The notes under the pieces: generated by a model
Database searches by the model: none
The model's input: only the letters and a program-made list of their open reading frames with translations
Told to the model about the DNA's origin: nothing
Part shown: in pieces, positions 29,177-36,918 of the stretch
How the letters are laid out: every line of letters begins with the position of its first letter
Position numbering within the stretch: position 1 is the stretch's first letter
Program-made: the position numbers and the translations under genes
Assembly: GCA_937930635.1 (NCBI GenBank)
Contig: CALHCF010000009.1
Location: 256,702 to 320,701, forward strand
DNA from: an uncultured Rhizobiaceae group bacterium
GTDB lineage: Bacteria; Pseudomonadota; Alphaproteobacteria; Rhizobiales; Rhizobiaceae
DNA: 64,000 bases
Direction: 5' to 3'

Positions 29177-30193
29177 TTAATCTGTTTTGATTTGTTTTGC
29201 GGCACTAAGGGGCTCTGAATTTATTGCACCCGCGTAGTCACTCAATGCCGAGGGCATGTTGCCTGTCGCCACAAAAAATTCTGCAACCGCTTTGGTATGG
29301 GCTTGAAGTCCACCGCCAAACCAGTCTTTCGACAACTGCGCATCAATTGAAGGGAACTGAAATGCGGCCAGCGTCTCTTTAGCAGCAGCGAGGCTCATAC
29401 CGGCATCACGAGCAATCACCGGGATCATTTCTTTGGCTTCCTTTAGGAACCTCTCATTCATATCTGCTGTCACGCGAAGAAACCTGGCAAGTTGTTCCGG
29501 GTTCTCTGCCATATATGCAGCTGTCACGGATGTTACATCGAAGGCACGGATGCCGAGCTCTTCCTTCTCTTTGCCTGTCAGCAGTACATTGCCGTGCTCT
29601 CTCATCTTGCGCAGGCTGCCACCCCAACCGCACGCCATGTCGAGGCTGCCCTGAGCGAAGGCTGCAGCTGCGTCAGGCGGCGCCATATCAACAACCCGTA
29701 ATTTCGATACATCGACACCGAAATGTTCCATCTGTCTGAGGAATCCATAATGGGCTGCTGTGCCGACTGGCACCGCCACGCGTTTTCCTTCCAGCGCTTT
29801 TGCATTGTCTTTTGTGATCTCAAGAGATGCTTTGACCACGCAGTTATCGTTTTTTGAATAGGAAACCGCTATATCAGCAATCTGCAAGTCCTGCCCTGCC
29901 GACACGGCCACCACAAAAGGAGGGAGACCATGGCTGATGGCAATTTGCACATCTCCAGAAACCATGGCTGCAGACATTGCCGTGCCCGTATCAAATGCAC
30001 GCCAGTTTATCTTGATACCGAGCTTTTCTTCATAGATCCCGTTCACCTTTGCAAACTGAAATGGCAAGGGCCATTCCAAAAAATAGGCAACGGTGATTTC
30101 CTGCCGGGTTTCTGCCCACGCCCAGCCCGCAGCACCGGCTAATACAACAACATTGGTCAAAAGGATCCGTGTGAGCTTCTTTATCAGGCTCAT
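29177..30193 (-). CDS. Orphan taurine/alkanesulfonate-type ABC substrate-binding protein
   Basis: 338 residues with a signal peptide (IKKLTRILLTNVVVLAGAAGWAWA). The mature sequence (ITVAYFLEWPLPFQFAK, then GTAMSAAMVSGDVQIAISHG and DNCVVKASLEIT) belongs to the TauA/SsuA/NrtA class. ATG 30193 is chosen because it starts directly before the signal peptide; an in-frame start at 30259 would add 22 polar residues. No permease or ATPase gene is adjacent, so its membrane partners must lie elsewhere. A link to sulfonate uptake would suit the nearby sulfur locus, but the ligand is not deducible. Confidence 0.8.
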   Translation of the reverse strand: MSLIKKLTRILLTNVVVLAGAAGWAWAETRQEITVAYFLEWPLPFQFAKVNGIYEEKLGIKINWRAFDTGTAMSAAMVSGDVQIAISHGLPPFVVAVSAGQDLQIADIAVSYSKNDNCVVKASLEITKDNAKALEGKRVAVPVGTAAHYGFLRQMEHFGVDVSKLRVVDMAPPDAAAAFAQGSLDMACGWGGSLRKMREHGNVLLTGKEKEELGIRAFDVTSVTAAYMAENPEQLARFLRVTADMNERFLKEAKEMIPVIARDAGMSLAAAKETLAAFQFPSIDAQLSKDWFGGGLQAHTKAVAEFFVATGNMPSALSDYAGAINSEPLSAAKQIKTD

Positions 30194-30470
30194 GATATTT
30201 CCCCGGATTTCCAAGAATCTGCGACCTATATCATCCCATTCCAAATTCGACATTAACAATTCAGCTTACCATCATATTTCTGAAACCGGATTTTCGAGAC
30301 TTTTGATTCCAGAGGTCCATCTGAAACAAAAACAAAGCACCAACCAGCCACCGCTTGAACTTGCGCAATGATGGCTTTCGCCTTACCTCTCACTCCCAAC
30401 ACTTACCTCGCCCGAAAGGGCGTATTCCGCCCCACTCACGCCCCTCTGGCCCAGCTGCGAGACGTCGAGG

Positions 30471-30923
30471 ATGTCTGAACTTTTAAAACTTATGGCACTT
30501 GATGACGAAGACCTGGCTGTCGTTTCAGCGCATATCCAGGACGGTGTGCTGAAGACGAGCGAGATGGATTACGTCGCCTCGACCGGCCAGCTTCTAATAC
30601 CGTTTAACCGTTTCGCCTGGGAGGCAAAATCAGCCCGTCGGTGGGTTTTCAAAAGTTATGAACGCCGCCGCAGCCTGTTACGCATCACACGCATCAACGA
30701 GCTGAAAACACGCGATATCGACCGCGAGGATAGCCAGCAGATTCTATCCATACTGTCCATCACATTCGCCAATCATGAAGAGCTGGACGATCCTGCCGGG
30801 GAAGTTCAGATCAACTTTGCAGGTGGTGCAGCAATAAATGCGAACGTAGAATGCCTGGAAGTTCAGCTAACCGATACCGGCGGTGCCTGGTCCACCACCC
30901 TGCGCCCCTATCACAACACCTGA
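30471..30923 (+). CDS. DUF2948 family protein
   Basis: 150 residues: opens LKLMALDDEDLAVVSAHIQDGVLKTSEM and contains RFAWEAKSARRWVFKSYERRRSLLR, the DUF2948 signature. Cytoplasmic, function unknown, conserved across alphaproteobacteria next to hisD and UPF0262. Here hisD is missing and UPF0262 follows after only 6 bases. Confidence 0.88.
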   Translation: MSELLKLMALDDEDLAVVSAHIQDGVLKTSEMDYVASTGQLLIPFNRFAWEAKSARRWVFKSYERRRSLLRITRINELKTRDIDREDSQQILSILSITFANHEELDDPAGEVQINFAGGAAINANVECLEVQLTDTGGAWSTTLRPYHNT

Positions 30924-30929
30924 TGTTCC

Positions 30930-31424
30930 ATGAACAAGGCCGCCCAACAGTCCCGCTTGATTGACCTTACGCTCGATGAGTCCACCATCGGGCGGGCCAA
31001 TGCCGATGTGGAGCATGAACGGGCGGTTGCGATCTTTGATTTGCTGGAAGAAAACCAGTTCAGCCCGGTTGGGCATATCGGCGGCAAAGAACCCGCAGAA
31101 TACAAGCTTCGGCTGGGCATTATCGAACAGAGACTGGTATTCACAATCACAGATGCCAATGACGGTGATGTTGCCACCCATATCCTGTCTCTGACGCCAT
31201 TTCGTAGCAGGGTGAAAGAGTATTACCAGATATGCGAAAGCTATTATGAAGCGATCCGCTCATCGACGCCTAGTCAGATCGAGGCCATTGATATGGCCCG
31301 GCGGGGACTTCACAACGAGGGGTCTGAAACACTTCGCGACCGTTTGAATGGCAAGATCGATATCGATTTTGACACTGCGCGACGTCTGTTCACTCTGATT
31401 TGTGTTCTCCATTGGAGGGGCTGA
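30930..31424 (+). CDS. UPF0262 family protein
   Basis: 164 residues, [36 protein letters not shown] at the N-terminus and [34 protein letters not shown] later, both family signatures. The function is unknown. It sits in the conserved alphaproteobacterial block before the phosphatase and infA and is separated by 4 bases from the phosphatase start. Confidence 0.9.
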   Translation: MNKAAQQSRLIDLTLDESTIGRANADVEHERAVAIFDLLEENQFSPVGHIGGKEPAEYKLRLGIIEQRLVFTITDANDGDVATHILSLTPFRSRVKEYYQICESYYEAIRSSTPSQIEAIDMARRGLHNEGSETLRDRLNGKIDIDFDTARRLFTLICVLHWRG

Positions 31425-31428
31425 CGGG

Positions 31429-31878
31429 ATGGACGGAACAAAAACGGAGCCCCAAACCCGCCCTGCATCGGTTCTTTATCTGTGCAACCACAATATTATC
31501 CGTTCACCCATGGCTGAGGCCATGACCCACAACCTGTTTGGGCGTGAAATATTCACCACCTCAGCAGGCGTTCGAACCGGAACGCCCGATCCGTTTGTTG
31601 GGGTTGTCATGGCCGAAAAAGATATTGATGTTCGCAACCGCGAACCAAAGGCACTGGAAGACCTTGAAGACACCTATTTTGATCTCATTGTAACCTTGTC
31701 TCCGACCGCTCATCACGTGGCGTTGCTTATGGAACATGTGGAGGCCGGTGAGGTTGATTACTGGCCTGCAGCAGACCCAACCGTTGTACAGGGATCACGC
31801 GAACAGATGCTCGACGCTTACAGAGATGTTCGCGACGGACTGCTCAAACGTATTGAACAGCGCTTTGGCAACCGTTAA
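31429..31878 (+). CDS. Low-molecular-weight protein tyrosine phosphatase family protein
   Basis: 149 residues with the P-loop CNHNIIRSPMAEA (C-x5-R-S), DLIVTLSPTAHH and a C-terminal DPT (YWPAADPTVVQG) that supplies the general-acid Asp. The loop differs from the textbook CxGNxCR form but keeps the Cys and Arg, as in related alphaproteobacterial proteins of this locus. Often annotated as arsenate reductase-like. ATG 31429 is chosen; an in-frame start at 31402 would overlap UPF0262. Confidence 0.88.
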   Translation: MDGTKTEPQTRPASVLYLCNHNIIRSPMAEAMTHNLFGREIFTTSAGVRTGTPDPFVGVVMAEKDIDVRNREPKALEDLEDTYFDLIVTLSPTAHHVALLMEHVEAGEVDYWPAADPTVVQGSREQMLDAYRDVRDGLLKRIEQRFGNR

Positions 31879-31947
31879 GGCTCCCCACGATCAAGTTGCG
31901 GCCAACGGTTCACAAACTGGACATTTGCGGTTAGTTTCGCCCGCAAT

Positions 31948-31970
31948 ACCGGCGGTTTAACTCTGCCGGT
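31948..31970 (+). terminator. Possible terminator before infA
   Basis: ACCGGC and GCCGGT form a 6-bp stem around an 11-base loop, followed by TTTATGATTTTT. It lies in the 152-base gap after the phosphatase gene. The loop is long and the T-run imperfect, so termination is uncertain. Confidence 0.3.
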
Positions 31971-32030
31971 TTATGATTTTTAGCAATATCTGGCCGTCAG
32001 ACAAAGTCAGACCAGGGAAAATGGATACGC

Positions 32031-32249
32031 ATGGCGAAAGAAGAAGTTCTGGAATTTCCGGGCACGGTGAGCGAACTGCTCCCCAATGCAACCTTTCGGG
32101 TGAAGCTCGAAAACGACCACGAAATTATCGCTCATACAGCCGGCCGTATGCGCAAGAACCGCATTCGGGTTCTGGCGGGCGATAAGGTTCTGGTCGAGAT
32201 GACCCCCTATGACCTTACCAAGGGTCGAATCACTTACCGCTTCAAATAA
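32031..32249 (+). CDS. infA: Translation initiation factor IF-1
   Basis: 72 residues, full length, in the S1/OB fold: [20 protein letters not shown], then [20 protein letters not shown] and the C-terminal [11 protein letters not shown]. Binds the 30S A-site during initiation together with IF-2 and IF-3. It has its own upstream region, typical of this housekeeping gene. Confidence 0.98.
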   Translation: MAKEEVLEFPGTVSELLPNATFRVKLENDHEIIAHTAGRMRKNRIRVLAGDKVLVEMTPYDLTKGRITYRFK

Positions 32250-32293
32250 GTCGCCGGGAACGGCGTGCTTGAGCGGCAGATCGGGACAAAGTC

Positions 32294-32920
32294 ATGGCGC
32301 CAGGTGAAAAACTTATTCTCGCTTCCGGTTCTCCACGACGTTTGGCCTTGCTAGAGCAGATCGGCGTGGAGCCGTACATGCTTGCTCCGGTTAGTGCTGA
32401 CGAAACGCCGAACAAATCGGAAGCCCCCCGGTCACTGGCCAAAAGGCTCGCCAATTTAAAGGCCGAGTTGGCGGTGGCAAGTCTGGAGCGTTCCGGCGAC
32501 CGGGAAAATGCCTATATTCTCGCCGCCGATACCGTTGTCAGTGTGGGGCGGCGTATCTTGCCGAAAGCAGAGTTGCTGGATCAGGCATCCGGCTGTCTGC
32601 GTTTGTTGTCGGGGCGTTCTCACCGTGTCTATACCGGTGTAACTCTGGTGACGCCCAAAGACGGATTCCGCCAGAAGCTGGTGGAAACACGGGTCCGTTT
32701 CAAGAAACTCTCCAACAACGAGTTCGACAGCTACCTTGCCTCTGGCGAATGGCGGGGCAAGGCCGGTGGCTACGCTATCCAAGGCATAGCCGGTGCCTTC
32801 GTGGTCAAACTTGTGGGATCCTACAGCAATGTCGTGGGCCTGCCTTTGAACGAAACCATGGCCTTGTTGCAGGGCGAGGGCTACAGCGTTCATTCAAATT
32901 GGCTCACCAAGGCGGAATAG
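32294..32920 (+). CDS. maf: Maf family nucleoside triphosphate pyrophosphatase
   Basis: 208 residues with [18 protein letters not shown] at the N-terminus, the catalytic acidic ILAADTVV and [12 protein letters not shown], and the conserved [14 protein letters not shown] with VGLPL. Removes pyrophosphate from non-canonical or excess nucleoside triphosphates, house-cleaning. It follows infA by 44 bases and yacG follows by 8. Confidence 0.96.
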   Translation: MAPGEKLILASGSPRRLALLEQIGVEPYMLAPVSADETPNKSEAPRSLAKRLANLKAELAVASLERSGDRENAYILAADTVVSVGRRILPKAELLDQASGCLRLLSGRSHRVYTGVTLVTPKDGFRQKLVETRVRFKKLSNNEFDSYLASGEWRGKAGGYAIQGIAGAFVVKLVGSYSNVVGLPLNETMALLQGEGYSVHSNWLTKAE

Positions 32921-32928
32921 GTGTTGGA

Positions 32929-33123
32929 ATGCCGGGTGAGTCAAAGGCCAAGGGCAACAACGTTACGCCATTCAGAAGCCGACGCTCCTGCCCTCAATGC
33001 GGCAAAACAAGCCGAAACGAAACCCACCCTTTTTGCTCCAAACGTTGTGCCGATCTGGACCTTGGGTCCTGGCTGAAGGGTTCTTACGTCATCTCCACAA
33101 CCGAAGAAGACAGCAACGGCTGA
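32929..33123 (+). CDS. yacG: DNA gyrase inhibitor YacG
   Basis: 64 residues with a zinc site CPQCGKTSRNETHPFCSKRC (C-x2-C and C-x3-C). The C-terminal DLGSWLKGSYVI follows the cysteines as in the E. coli protein, which binds GyrB. The start is the ATG at 32929, 8 bases after the maf stop; a longer open frame from 32749 would lie inside maf and is not supported. Confidence 0.92.
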   Translation: MPGESKAKGNNVTPFRSRRSCPQCGKTSRNETHPFCSKRCADLDLGSWLKGSYVISTTEEDSNG

Positions 33124-33476
33124 GACCAACAAGGTTTGTGACGAACAGGGTTTGTATTATCCGGCAATCAATCAGGGCTGCCCCTTGAGACTAAAGCATC
33201 AGCGGCACCTCACCAACCGTTTGGCAGCCTGTTGTTGTGAACGTGAAAACCGGTGCCGGATGAGCCACACGGCCCGCCAAGGTCCGGCTTGATACAGACC
33301 TTGGTCAGGCCACGTTAGGCGAAGCATGAAATCCTTCATTTTGGCTTGCAAACAACTGGACAGGTCCACAGTGAATGCCTATAAACCGCCAGCCTTTCAC
33401 AGGTCGTACCCGTCGAATTCAGATTTCGGGAGACGACGACACTTGGTGCCAACGATGCGCCAAGCTGCGAACAGGC
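33124..33476 (+). other. Intergenic gap between yacG and tRNA-Phe
   Basis: 353 bases without a gene that I can support. No convincing terminator, palindrome or repeat is seen. It probably carries the tRNA promoter near its right end. Confidence 0.4.
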
Positions 33477-33551
<75 letters not shown>

Positions 33552-33673
33552 TTAAATTCAACGACTTAGAAGATGTTCTCATACTATATATTTGATTTGC
33601 GTGCGTTTTAACGAAATTTATGACGAATTTAGGATGTGGCGCGAAGCTATCTACCAAACAAACAACAGGGATT

Positions 33674-33868
33674 CTAACGCTCAACGGCGTCTCTTAGTGC
33701 CCTTGCCATGATCTTTGCGACCATTTCCGCGGCTTCAGGTGACAGGCGTTTCATAGTCTGTTGACGTGTCAGGCTATCCGAAAAGTACACATAGGCCAGC
33801 TTCTGCCCACCGCCGTTTTGGATATACAGGCTTTCTTCAGTGCGATTGATCTTGATGGGTGACATCAT
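33674..33868 (-). CDS. Small hypothetical protein
   Basis: 64 residues, with PIKINRTEESLYIQNGGGQKL and a helical C-terminal half RLSPEAAEMVAKIMARALRDAVE. The start ATG overlaps the stop codon of the SRAP remnant (TGATG), suggesting they were once one operon. No domain is recognised. Codon use appears coherent with protein coding, and the mixed charged and hydrophobic spacing looks real. Confidence 0.5.
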   Translation of the reverse strand: MMSPIKINRTEESLYIQNGGGQKLAYVYFSDSLTRQQTMKRLSPEAAEMVAKIMARALRDAVER

Positions 33869-34101
33869 CAAGGTTCGATCAGTTCTGCCCCTTCCTGCTT
33901 GCTGGAATTAACCTCACGCCCCACTCGGCAACTCACCAACTTGTGGCCTATGTTCTTATCGTACAACGCTCTCGCTCCCACTGCCCCTATGTCTGGTTCA
34001 ATCCATGCCTGATGTGCGCCTGGCTTCAATATGATGGGCATGCGGTAGTGCAAATGGTTGATTTCAGGGGCTGCTTGCGCCGTCAGGATCGTGCAAGAGG
34101 T
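33868..34101 (-). pseudogene. SOS response-associated peptidase (SRAP/YedK) remnant, C-terminal part
   Basis: Reading leftward, the frame gives TSCTILTAQAAPEINHLHYR, then MPIILKPGAHQAWIEP and finally GREVNSSKQEGAELIEP. These match the C-terminal half of SRAP proteins: TCTILTTEAN, HDRMPVIL and the VN...ELIEP tail. The N-terminal half, with the catalytic Cys2 that crosslinks abasic DNA and the Asn/Glu residues, is missing: the similarity stops near 34101, where RTX-like sequence begins on the other strand. It is therefore a truncated stump, not a working enzyme. Confidence 0.7.
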
Positions 34102-34103
34102 GA

Positions 34104-34499
34104 TATCGAGAAGGTGATCGGTTTCACAGCATCGAAAACATCACTGGCTCAAATCACAACGATACCATTGTAGGAAACTCTGTCGATTGATCAGCTCCAT
34201 TTGTCTGGTCAACCAGTTATCCTAAATGGAATTCCCAATATAGGTGTTTTGAACTTTGATGGAGAAGCTCGAATGGTGGGAAGCAACTCGACAGAGGTAA
34301 TCATCGGCGACACACTTCAAGACTTCCTGATTCTTTCGATACCTTCAACTTCGACCGAGGTGATGGTGATGGTGATGGTGATGCCGTGATTTACAACAAC
34401 AGTGGTGATACAATAACGTTTGACGGAATTTCAGTAAGCCAGATCACCTATCACGATTTCGGTATGAACTACTTCTACGAAGATAATTTCCTAATCTAA
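34104..34499 (+). pseudogene. RTX / haemolysin-type calcium-binding protein remnant, C-terminal, frameshifted
   Basis: Three segments in changing frames give typical RTX sequence: SIENITGSNHNDTIVGNSVD (frame 3, ending at a TGA at 34188), LHLSGQPVILNGIPNIGV (frame 1, from about 34183) and FDRGDGDGDGDAVIYNN followed by SGDTITFDGISVSQI (frame 3 again, from about 34320, ending at 34499). Two indels therefore separate them. The 5' part is absent. It abuts the SRAP stump on the opposite strand. Confidence 0.65.
34359..34382 (+). repeat. Hexamer tandem repeat (GGTGAT) x4
   Basis: Four uninterrupted GGTGAT units inside the RTX remnant; they encode Gly-Asp repeats of the calcium-binding turn. Because the unit is a multiple of three, slippage would not change frame. 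Confidence 0.85.
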
Positions 34500-34646
34500 A
34501 AATACTGGGCGCCTTCCCTGAGCCATCACAAAACATTTCGCACTGGTACAATCGGCCTTTGCATCAAGCGTGCAAAAATGCACCTCGCTATGCAGTTAAA
34601 GTCTCTAGGCTGGTTGCAGAACTTCAAATTTTTTTTGGATGAGACA

Positions 34647-35117
34647 ATGAAAATCTATGAGCAAACACCGTCTTCATGGCGTTACTACATGCTGTATCTG
34701 ATGGCTGTAGGATTTATTGCAATCGGGTTCTATTCTGGCATGGGGCGCTTAGGTGATCACAATCATGACTATGTTTTGGCAGCATGGATGATGGCAATTG
34801 GTGTGTGTCTCTTTCTCATAACTGAACTGATTTTTCGACGTTACATTTGCAAAATTGAAGTTCTGAACGATCAATTTCGCATAACCACGAAGAGCATTTT
34901 GGGAATACACATCAATGAAGGTACGTTGCGACTTTGCGGCAAACTTGAAGCAATCGGTGAAATATTGAAGCAACCAGGCAACTCATTGAATGGGTCTGGG
35001 GCTACGTACATTTTGGAACCTTCAGGTGCGAGATATATTCTAGACACAACGAACAATGAAACTGCACGGCGCAAATTGGACAAAACTATTCGTGAGCTCG
35101 TAGGGAAAAGAAAATGA
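34647..35117 (+). CDS. Small membrane protein, PH-like C-terminal half
   Basis: 156 residues from the ATG at 34647; upstream in-frame starts exist (34578) but give no added domain. Two membrane helices (MLYLMAVGFIAIGFYSG and YVLAAWMMAIGVCLFLITELI) are followed by about 85 soluble residues, mostly beta-strands (ICKIEVLNDQFRITTKSILG), that could fold like a bacterial PH-type domain. No family is recognised with confidence. The gene overlaps the next one by 4 bases (ATGA). Base composition is lower in G+C than in the surrounding housekeeping genes. Confidence 0.65.
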   Translation: MKIYEQTPSSWRYYMLYLMAVGFIAIGFYSGMGRLGDHNHDYVLAAWMMAIGVCLFLITELIFRRYICKIEVLNDQFRITTKSILGIHINEGTLRLCGKLEAIGEILKQPGNSLNGSGATYILEPSGARYILDTTNNETARRKLDKTIRELVGKRK

Positions 35118-35509
35118 AACCAACGATTTCGTGGTTCATTGCCATATTGGCCATAACAATGGCGTTTCAGACTTCTGCACAAGCAAGTGAGATTTCTTTT
35201 GTCGTCGGAGATCAGATTGTAAAACTCTCAGATCATCAACTCAAATGTGTTCGATTACAGTTTGACAAAATCACAAATGCGCCTGTGGTGGAAATAAAAT
35301 ACGATGAAAATGCAGCACGCCAAGTAGCTGCACTAACTGCAAACAACATATCCGAAATGATGCAGATTAAGAGCTCGCAGCAAGTCATTTCGGAAGCGGT
35401 AATTGTTTCCGAATTGGCAGGTACGTCATTCACCATATCTGGCATGACAGACATGACGAAAGTGGTTGGTATCGTAAGTCACATCGGCGCTAAAGAAGTC
35501 GGCTGCTGA
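35114..35509 (+). CDS. Small exported protein resembling the SecD P1 head domain
   Basis: 131 residues with a signal peptide (1-24, cut after SAQA). Residues 57-120, including PVVEIKYDENAARQVAALT and LAGTSFTISGMTDM, follow the pattern of the periplasmic P1 head of SecD (VxFxLDxxGAxxFAxLT ... IxGGxxxISGxFT). It lacks all membrane segments of SecD and is far too short to be a translocase. Residue 45 and the last residue are cysteines and could form a disulfide. It is translationally coupled to the upstream membrane protein. Function unknown. Confidence 0.65.
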   Translation: MKPTISWFIAILAITMAFQTSAQASEISFVVGDQIVKLSDHQLKCVRLQFDKITNAPVVEIKYDENAARQVAALTANNISEMMQIKSSQQVISEAVIVSELAGTSFTISGMTDMTKVVGIVSHIGAKEVGC

Positions 35510-35575
35510 CGCAGTTGAGTGTAGCTATCAGTGTGGGAAGTTGACCTGCTGGAGTCGTCATGATTGGAAAGACTA

Positions 35576-36235
35576 ATGAGTCTGGACACTGTGCGGTATC
35601 GAGATGTGAGTGCTGTGAATTTGGAAATACCAGAGAGCCTTTCAAGTTTTTCCTCGATAGAATTACCGAGCGACGTAACTGTCTTTGGTGATGGCAAAAT
35701 TTGCGAGAACTTTTATTTCGTTCAGGAAGGGTCCATCCGAGTCGATCTGGTAACGGCAGACGGGAAGTCCATTTTGCTTTACCGGATCGGCCCAACGCAG
35801 ACCTGCATTCTCTCTACGTCATGCCTGATTTCTAGCGAACCATATTGTGCGCAAGCGACGACCGAAAGTGAAGTCAAAGTCATTGCAGTTTCCAAGAGCT
35901 CTTTTGACAAACTGCTGCGCGAGTCGGAGTCCTTTCGTCAGCTTGTGTTTCAGTCTTTTTCCTCGAGACTATCAACCATGATGGCGACTATAGATGAGGT
36001 CAGCTTTGCATCGCTGGACCGGAGATTGGCAAAAAGATTGTTGGAATTTCAGCCGGTGGATGATGCAATTTCCATTACGCATGAACAGCTGGCCAGTGAT
36101 TTGGGTTCAGCGCGGGAAGTGATCAGCCGAAAACTTCTGGAATGGGACAAGGCTGGATTGATTTCTCGAGGACGCGGTTCGATCACGATCAATGACATGC
36201 CCAGTTTGCAGAGGCTAACCACCGTTAGTGACTAA
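35576..36235 (+). CDS. Crp/Fnr family transcriptional regulator
   Basis: 219 residues. The N-terminal cyclic-nucleotide-like beta-roll (FGDGKICENFYFVQEGSIRVDLV) is followed by CILSTSCLISSEPY, a Cys-containing strand, the dimer helix and a C-terminal winged helix ITHEQLASDLGSAREVISRKL. It lacks the four-cysteine Fnr cluster at the N-terminus, so an iron-sulfur oxygen sensor is unlikely. The two cysteines (CILSTSC) could sense redox or sulfane sulfur, which is inference. It precedes DUF2892, rhodanese and YeeE/YedE, a common grouping near sulfur genes. The start ATG 35576 is preferred over TTG 35564. Confidence 0.85.
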   Translation: MSLDTVRYRDVSAVNLEIPESLSSFSSIELPSDVTVFGDGKICENFYFVQEGSIRVDLVTADGKSILLYRIGPTQTCILSTSCLISSEPYCAQATTESEVKVIAVSKSSFDKLLRESESFRQLVFQSFSSRLSTMMATIDEVSFASLDRRLAKRLLEFQPVDDAISITHEQLASDLGSAREVISRKLLEWDKAGLISRGRGSITINDMPSLQRLTTVSD

Positions 36236-36296
36236 GTCACAGAGCGATTATTCAAACTCCTATATGCTGATAAAACAACAGATAAGGAGAAATTTC

Positions 36297-36512
36297 ATGA
36301 ACATCGCAAATGTAGGCTCTGCAGATCGGCTGGCAAGAATCATTCTTGGTGCCATTTTTGTTGCCCTTCCGCTCCTTGGAATTCTGGCAACTGCGTCCTC
36401 CACGCTCGGCATGGTCCTGATGATCGCTGGCGCGGTTCTTATCGTGACAGGATTTGTCAGTTTCTGCCCACTCTATCGGATCATTGGAGCCAGCACGCGT
36501 TCCGCAGAGTAG
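36297..36512 (+). CDS. DUF2892 (YgaP-like) membrane protein
   Basis: 71 residues: NVGSADRLARIILGAIFVALP and a second helix MVLMIAGAVLIVTGFVSFCPLYRIIG, the DUF2892 pattern of the YgaP membrane anchor. An AAGGAG precedes the ATG. It is followed after 8 bases by a rhodanese gene, so the two together mirror the two parts of YgaP as separate proteins. Confidence 0.88.
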   Translation: MNIANVGSADRLARIILGAIFVALPLLGILATASSTLGMVLMIAGAVLIVTGFVSFCPLYRIIGASTRSAE

Positions 36513-36520
36513 CCTCGAAC

Positions 36521-36883
36521 GTGTCTTGGCTTTTCAAACTGGGCTTCGGCCCAGCAATCGATAAGATCGATGCAAGCGAAGCTCATCTGGCTCAATGCGC
36601 AGGTGAGCTTTTCATCATTGATGTTCGCGACCCCGACGAGTGGGCGAAAACTGGTGTGCCGCAAGGTGGCCATCGACTGTCAGTGTCCGATAAGAATTTT
36701 ACGGAAACGGTGAAGTCTCTTTTGAAGGGCCACGAGACGGTACCCGTCGCCCTAAGTTGCGAATCTGGTTTCCGGTCCAGCAAGGCTGGAAAGGCGTTGC
36801 ACAAGGTGGGTGTCACGAATCTGAAAATTGTCGATGGTGGTCTTCAGCTCTGGTTGGCAGCAGGTCTTCCGGTGGAGAAGTAG
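36521..36883 (+). CDS. Rhodanese-like sulfurtransferase
   Basis: 120 residues. DVRDPDEWAKTGVPQGG and the active-site loop ALSCESGFRSSKAG, with the persulfide-forming Cys, define a single-domain rhodanese; the final segment VTNLKIVDGGLQLWLAAGLPVEK is standard. The start is GTG at 36521. It would carry sulfane sulfur in the cytoplasm, probably passing sulfur to or from the YeeE/YedE channel and the regulator. Confidence 0.92.
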   Translation: MSWLFKLGFGPAIDKIDASEAHLAQCAGELFIIDVRDPDEWAKTGVPQGGHRLSVSDKNFTETVKSLLKGHETVPVALSCESGFRSSKAGKALHKVGVTNLKIVDGGLQLWLAAGLPVEK

Positions 36884-36918
36884 CGCCAAAAAATCTGTCC
36901 AAGAAGTACCAGGACGCC

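Noticed and set aside
30371-30478. A 35-codon frame overlapping the DUF2948 start
   Set aside because: No recognisable sequence and no good ribosome site; a chance open frame is more likely than a leader peptide.
32749-32928. N-terminal extension of yacG within maf
   Set aside because: The frame lies inside the maf coding sequence and the family length is met by the ATG at 32929.
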